A stretch of DNA of 64,000 nt. Source: Sanyastnella coralliicola. GTDB taxonomy: Bacteria; Bacteroidota; Bacteroidia; Flavobacteriales_D; Sanyastnellaceae. The translations under genes and the position numbers were made by a program. The notes beneath the pieces were generated by a model that searched no databases, had not been told where the DNA came from, and saw only the letters and a list, made by a program, of their open reading frames with translations. Below are positions 59,781 to 64,000 of this stretch, one piece after another; the first letter of the stretch is position 1, and each line of letters begins with the position of its first letter. The DNA lies in the NCBI RefSeq assembly GCF_030845195.1, contig NZ_CP132543.1:1691501-1755500 (forward strand). Reading direction: 5' to 3'.

Positions 59781-60797
59781 ATGCACTCCAAAATATTCAC
59801 GCTCGCATATATAGTTCAGCTCTGTTTGGGCTGCTCTTCCTCCGTTCAAGTTGATCTGAATGATTCTCAAGAAATGAACGAAACTACTCCTCTCTTCGAA
59901 CGAGGACATGAGGATAAAGTCACCGACAGGTATCCTTTAATGGTATCCTATGATTTCGGCGAGACATGGGAGTCAGCATCTGGAGATTTACCCCCCGCCA
60001 TGCAAGTTTCTTTTCTTGAACCAAAGGGGCTCGAATTGGTCTTGGCTTCTGATAACATGGGGGTTTTCATTAGTTCTCAAAACAAGTCAACATGGAAAGC
60101 AATTGGGAACAACCTACCCAACCAAAAGATCAATGCGCTCACTGTTGTTGGAGATGAGATCTATGTAGGAGTATATCAATCAGGAATCTTCCGAACGACG
60201 GACGATGGACAAACATGGGAGGCTTTGAATTTTGATTTACCAAATCTCAATGTGCTTTCCATTCTTCAAATAGATCAGCAGCTAATTGCTGGCACCGACG
60301 CTGGTATTTATACATTAGATGCTCATACAGAATCATGGAAAAGAACAAATGCTCAGTCTCAAACACTAAGCCTCTATGAATTCGACAACATTCTGATCGC
60401 CGGAACTAGTCAAGGAACGCTAATATCTACGAATGGTGGCATGCATTGGGAGTGGATTAGACAAGAAGGCTCCGTCCATTACACGCATAACATTGGGAAG
60501 AGAATTGTTGAATTGGCTTTAAACGGTGACCTTGTATACTCGGATGATTGGGGAGCAAGCTGGACCAAAACGCAATACGAACCGCGAGCGAGCGCATATG
60601 TTTATGAGATTATTGAATGCGGCGATTTCCAATTACTCAGCAATAATTACGGAATACACCGATCTACTGATTACGGCGCTACATGGGAACTCATCTTCAA
60701 AACAGAATCAATGGTATTTCTTGATTTGATACCTATAGAAAACGAAATCTATGGTGGAACAAGGATTTGGGACGAGTTTCGCAACAGAACGAAATAA
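59781..60797 (+). CDS. Lipoprotein with BNR/Asp-box beta-propeller
   Basis: 338 residues: lipoprotein-type N-terminus (FTLAYIVQLCLGCSSSVQ) and repeated Asp-box motifs of S/T-x-D-x-G-x-x-W form: SYDFGETWE, TTDDGQTWE, STNGGMHWE, SDDWGASWT and STDYGATWE. This pattern predicts a sialidase- or YCF48/sortilin-like propeller, usually protein- or glycan-binding rather than catalytic. No T9SS domain. Role unknown. Confidence 0.84.
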   Translation: MHSKIFTLAYIVQLCLGCSSSVQVDLNDSQEMNETTPLFERGHEDKVTDRYPLMVSYDFGETWESASGDLPPAMQVSFLEPKGLELVLASDNMGVFISSQNKSTWKAIGNNLPNQKINALTVVGDEIYVGVYQSGIFRTTDDGQTWEALNFDLPNLNVLSILQIDQQLIAGTDAGIYTLDAHTESWKRTNAQSQTLSLYEFDNILIAGTSQGTLISTNGGMHWEWIRQEGSVHYTHNIGKRIVELALNGDLVYSDDWGASWTKTQYEPRASAYVYEIIECGDFQLLSNNYGIHRSTDYGATWELIFKTESMVFLDLIPIENEIYGGTRIWDEFRNRTK

Positions 60798-60827
60798 AAC
60801 GCCAGCATTCCTGTTGGTGATACCAAA

Positions 60828-61547
60828 ATGAGTAGTCCATCTACACAAGCATTGAACCTTCTTCCAAAGTCTGTTGAATTACGGCAAAAATGCAAGTCGA
60901 TATCGGCTTTGGAAGCCATTCTATCTCCAGACTGGCAATACCGGTACTTTTCATATCAGAAAGATTGGAGCGTCAGCGAAGAAGTGTGCGAAATACGCCA
61001 TGGCAATGGTGATCAAGTGTTGATTCTATTCACAGATCACGGTACTTGCATCAACGGATTTGCCCAGGAAAGTAAAATGAATGGATGGAGAAACGTTGAG
61101 GTCACCGCGGCGAGATCAATTGTCGACAAACTTTTAGGTAGAAAGCTTCAAGTTAAAACTGAACTAGTACAAGAAATTCCTCTCGGTGTTCTAGAAGGAT
61201 TACCCAAAAAATTCAATGACTTCATTTATAACGACCCAGTTAAAAGTATAGGTACAACCTTTTGTATCTGGCAACATGCGAGAGATGATGATTGGCTAAT
61301 CGGCAATGCCAAACTTCCTAACGACGAATACACAGACGGGTCAAAAGATCTGCTCAGACTACTGGATGGCAACCCTGCGACCTATAAAGAATGGGCCGAA
61401 GAATACTACGAAGTTGAACTTAAGATCGATCAAATAGAAGCAGTTTTCAATGGAAGAGAGATAACCATGAGTTTCGCACTCGAACTCAATCCAGAGCTGT
61501 CGGATTTCGAAAAACTTCAATCTGATCTTGATTCAATTGGGTATTGA
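60828..61547 (+). CDS. Hypothetical protein
   Basis: 239 residues, acidic, no signal peptide. Segments such as VCEIRHGNGDQVLILFTDHG and CIWQHARDDDWLIGNAKLPN read like the immunity or SUKH-type proteins, but no family signature can be confirmed. Start ATG 30 bp after the Asp-box gene. Confidence 0.6.
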   Translation: MSSPSTQALNLLPKSVELRQKCKSISALEAILSPDWQYRYFSYQKDWSVSEEVCEIRHGNGDQVLILFTDHGTCINGFAQESKMNGWRNVEVTAARSIVDKLLGRKLQVKTELVQEIPLGVLEGLPKKFNDFIYNDPVKSIGTTFCIWQHARDDDWLIGNAKLPNDEYTDGSKDLLRLLDGNPATYKEWAEEYYEVELKIDQIEAVFNGREITMSFALELNPELSDFEKLQSDLDSIGY

Positions 61548-61603
61548 ATAGATAAAGGCCAACTTTGGAGCAGTCCTTAGCCGATACTCCCATCTAAAGC
61601 GCA

Positions 61604-62659
61604 ATGAGCCAACCCAATTCTACGACTGAGAAAAAGAAACAAGGCAAAAGAATCTTTCAGATCACACTGTTGCTGGGAACAGCGGTCTCCTTGTACTTTG
61701 TCCCTTGGCTCTTGGTGAAGGCGTGGGTGCTGCCACTTCCAGATACTATTCAAGAACAAGCTGATCAAGCGATCGGACATGGGTTTGACGGTGTCATCGT
61801 TTATGTAGATCAAGCAAATCATGCACCGCAGTATATCGCTTCGGGATGGCACAATCGACAATCGAAAATACCTGCTGACCCACATGCCCTGTTCAAAATC
61901 GCGAGTATCAGCAAGTTGTACGATGCCGTTGCGGTAACGAAGTTGGTTAGTGAAGGACGGTTATCCTTAGACAAGACGATCGCTGACTATTTGCCAGAGT
62001 ATTCTAAGCGGATTGAGAATGCGGATAAGGTCACCTTGCGACTGATGTTGCAGCACAGAAGTGGCATTCCGAACTTCACGGATACCCCTGACTTTTGGGC
62101 CGTTCCTACCCAAACCTTTGAGGAGAGCATTGCATTGATTCTAGATAAGCCTGCCAACTTTGAACCCGATGCAGACTATCAGTATTGCAACACCAACTAC
62201 CTGCTGCTCAATAAGATTATGGATGATGTCCTTGGTTATGAGAACTTTCAGTTCCTCAAAGAGGAGGTGCTTATTCCACTTGATCTCAACAATACCTTCT
62301 CATCACTCAACGAAGTAAATCTCGATGATGTTATGAGCGGTTATCACGTGGGCTACCCCGATGACCTAAAGGAAGATGACCACGGTATGTTGGCCACAGC
62401 CGAAGACGTCGGCACCTTCCTGAGAGCGTTAAACGATGGATCACTATTTGAGCAAGGAGAACAAGAAATATACGCCTCGGTTTACGAATTCGAACACGCC
62501 GGATGGGTTCCTGGATACCAGAGTTTCGCAACTTATGACAAAGACCTCGATGCAGTCGTTGTTACGTTCTATAGCACTACAGACCCTGATCTCTATAATT
62601 GGAATTTGTCTGAGATTATTAATGATCGAATAGTTCGGATCATTGAATCACAACCCTGA
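61604..62659 (+). CDS. Membrane-anchored beta-lactamase-fold serine hydrolase
   Basis: 351 residues: an N-terminal membrane anchor (LLLGTAVSLYFVPWLLVKAW) and a serine beta-lactamase-like domain with KIASISKLYDAVAV (SxxK), YQYCNTNYLLLNKIM (Y-x-N) and a late VPGYQSFATYD. This matches class C/penicillin-binding-protein-like esterases or peptidases, not an antibiotic resistance gene in particular. A near-consensus CAACTTTG promoter word lies 37 bp upstream. Confidence 0.86.
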   Translation: MSQPNSTTEKKKQGKRIFQITLLLGTAVSLYFVPWLLVKAWVLPLPDTIQEQADQAIGHGFDGVIVYVDQANHAPQYIASGWHNRQSKIPADPHALFKIASISKLYDAVAVTKLVSEGRLSLDKTIADYLPEYSKRIENADKVTLRLMLQHRSGIPNFTDTPDFWAVPTQTFEESIALILDKPANFEPDADYQYCNTNYLLLNKIMDDVLGYENFQFLKEEVLIPLDLNNTFSSLNEVNLDDVMSGYHVGYPDDLKEDDHGMLATAEDVGTFLRALNDGSLFEQGEQEIYASVYEFEHAGWVPGYQSFATYDKDLDAVVVTFYSTTDPDLYNWNLSEIINDRIVRIIESQP

Positions 62660-62670
62660 AGAATCTCTAG

Positions 62671-63252
62671 ATGAAAAATAAAGCTTCTGAAATAACGCTC
62701 GATAATGTTGCTCAATTCAGTGTTCCTCTTGAATCCCACCCTCTTAGATGGAAATTTGAAGATGAGTCCGGACATATTTCCGAGGAGTTTAGTGATCAAA
62801 TAATTGCATTAAACTCTGAGGCTGCCAAGTTTATGTGGCAATTCGAAGGCTCCCAGCTACAACTTGGGAATATCCCTAAGATGGCGCATCATTACAAGAA
62901 GATTTCACAGCTCAACTGTGCAAGTGCTAGCAATACGGAAGTAAAAAAATGGTTATTCAATCTTGGGATACCTTTTGACCAGAAAGTATTCTGGATTGAT
63001 CAACCGCAATGTGGGTTTATCTTAACGTGGAAAATGGTCATCAAATTTTCTGATGACATATTCTTTGCGGAAGATGTTGTCATTTGGGATCGGACTCTAA
63101 ACTGGTGCTTGAATTATTTCCACCATGACTTATTCTGCTTTGGCAAAGATCGCATTCACAACTCCGAGGTGAGAGCGCAAGAAATGAAGAAGACCAAAGA
63201 CATGATCAACGATATGATCAGAAAGAATCAGGAAAGTCAAAACAACAAATAA
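62671..63252 (+). CDS. Hypothetical protein
   Basis: 193 residues, no signal peptide, no known family. It has a mixed N-terminal region (ITLDNVAQFSVPLESHPLRW) and a predominantly charged helical C-terminus (EMKKTKDMINDMIRKNQESQ). Only 11 bp after the serine hydrolase, probably on the same transcript. Confidence 0.65.
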   Translation: MKNKASEITLDNVAQFSVPLESHPLRWKFEDESGHISEEFSDQIIALNSEAAKFMWQFEGSQLQLGNIPKMAHHYKKISQLNCASASNTEVKKWLFNLGIPFDQKVFWIDQPQCGFILTWKMVIKFSDDIFFAEDVVIWDRTLNWCLNYFHHDLFCFGKDRIHNSEVRAQEMKKTKDMINDMIRKNQESQNNK

Positions 63253-63296
63253 TAGAGAGTGCCCATTTAAGAATTCATAATAAAAACCGCATTCGT

Positions 63297-63668
63297 CATT
63301 GTGAACTTATAATTCAAGATGACCATTGTGAACACGGAATTCAAAAACACAATTGTGAACACACATTCCGAATGAACCATTGTGAACACGGAATTCAAAA
63401 ACACGATTGTGAACACGGAATCCAAAAATACGATTGTGAACAGAGTAATCTGAAATACGGAAGTGAACGGGAGAAGCGTATTAGTTCGTGGTTCGTGGTT
63501 CGTGGTTCGTGGTTCGTGGTCTTTAGTTATCATTTATAGTTTATCGATTTTCGTCTTCAAACGTCTATATATAAACTGAGTGGTGAACACAGGAGAGATT
63601 GATCTATCTCAACGCGGATATATCCAAGAACTAATGACTAAGAACTAAAGACCAAGACCAAACACCAC
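63297..63668. repeat. 27-bp tandem array and 7-bp-step arrays
   Basis: Six full 27-bp units starting CATTGTGAAC or a close variant (63297-63458) and a partial seventh to 63468, built of three 9-bp sub-units; five copies of GTTCGTG (63484-63518); then TTATC-type words (63524-63548) and AAGAACT/AAAGACC words (63625-63667). No gene is visible from 63253 to 63780; a repeat-driven minus-strand open frame (63267-63533) is not taken as coding. Confidence 0.9.
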
Positions 63669-63780
63669 GCCCCCTACATCCCCCAAACCACCACATTCGT
63701 CGAATTCCGAGTGAACAATTTTATCCCCTCCGTGGCCTCCCCTATCTTGTAGTTAAACATTGAATTTGTCTTTGATCTAA

Positions 63781-64000
63781 ATGACCTGTCCAGCAAAAGA
63801 AATACTGTTTGGTGTTGCCATTAGTGATGCACTTGGCGTGCCTTATGAGTTTCTGTCTCGGGAACAAATGAATCAAGACCCGGCGCGGGACGTGACCGGC
63901 TACGGAACGCATAATCAGCCGCCAGGAACTTGGTCAGACGATACTTCTTTAACCCTGTGCTTAGCTGAATCTCTTTTGGACGACTATTCTTTGATTACTG
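63781..64000 (+). CDS. ADP-ribosylglycohydrolase family protein, cut by the window edge
   Basis: The first 73 codons from ATG 63781 are open to the end of the window: MTCPAKEILFGVAISDALGV opens like DraG/ARH-type hydrolases, and GTWSDDTSLTLCLAESL contains the first acidic metal-binding motif (S/T-D-D-T). These enzymes remove ADP-ribose from proteins or small molecules using two magnesium ions. The promoter region TGTCTTTG (63767-63774) lies 6 bp before the ATG. The rest lies outside. Confidence 0.88.
   Translation, partial: MTCPAKEILFGVAISDALGVPYEFLSREQMNQDPARDVTGYGTHNQPPGTWSDDTSLTLCLAESLLDDYSLIT

Noticed and set aside
63297-63468. CRISPR array
   Set aside because: The 27-bp units follow each other with no unique spacers between them, and no cas gene is present.
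63267-63533. Minus-strand 88-residue reading frame with a 9-residue periodic peptide
   Set aside because: It exists because the 27-bp repeat is a multiple of three; there is no signal or start context and the frame is explained by the array.

Overview
The window looks like chromosomal DNA of a Bacteroidota bacterium, most likely a marine-type member of the Flavobacteriales (Cryomorphaceae/Schleiferiaceae-like; the family level is inference). The evidence is a gldF-gldG gliding ABC transporter pair, at least four proteins ending in type A type IX secretion (T9SS) sorting domains and one ending in a type B (CHU_C) domain, many Bacteroidota-type lipoproteins, and promoters with the Bacteroidota sigma -7 word TAnnTTTG. 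No rRNA, phage structural genes or CRISPR array is present. There is one tRNA, elongator-type tRNA-Met(CAT).

Layout. 1-9.2 kb: housekeeping and secreted genes (DUF2797 protein, thioredoxin-fold proteins, alpha/beta hydrolase with a coupled YqaE/Pmp3 peptide, Rossmann epimerase, T9SS cargo). 9.2-11.3 kb: a small decayed island at the 3' end of tRNA-Met, bounded by an 18-bp direct repeat. It carries a frameshifted integrase remnant, a metal-transporter-like CDF protein with an HMA domain, and a DUF3703 protein. 11.4-16.5 kb: START-like protein, an overlapping minus-strand cluster (beta-ketothiolase, YdeI-like, PaaY-like, TrmN6), a glycosyltransferase and DoxX. 16.5-24.1 kb: the gliding cluster gldF-gldG-DUF4340, a SAM hydrolase-like gene, and phoH-lipoprotein-purC. 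24.1-35.7 kb: ClpP-like protease, large membrane protein, CHU_C protein, a four-helix-bundle gene between inverted repeats, apaG, beta-lactamase-fold hydrolase, GH113-like hydrolase, SDR, glycosyltransferase, and a TPR lipoprotein broken by an in-frame amber codon. 35.8-50.5 kb: PQQ-type sugar dehydrogenase, prfC, secreted proteins, msrB, CIA30, pdxH, a cupin-methyltransferase fusion with an AraC regulator, and hydrolases. 50.7-56.9 kb: an operon of DUF4856 lipoprotein, imelysin-like lipoprotein, HTTM/vitamin-K-carboxylase-like membrane protein and TonB-dependent receptor, preceded by a Fur-box-like palindrome. 57-64 kb: a more A/T-rich accessory block of mostly unknown plus-strand genes (including a NADAR protein), ending in the start of an ADP-ribosylglycohydrolase.

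Two genome-wide-looking signals cut across the genes. One is a 14-bp motif, TCGCTAGCGCGGAA, present in six exact and several one-mismatch copies on both strands and in different reading phases. The other is a class of intergenic arrays with different words but the same 7-bp (sometimes 8-bp) step. The most coherent candidate system is the 50.7-56.9 kb operon, which looks like a metal-responsive surface uptake or processing system. All identifications are from reading the sequence; no search was run.
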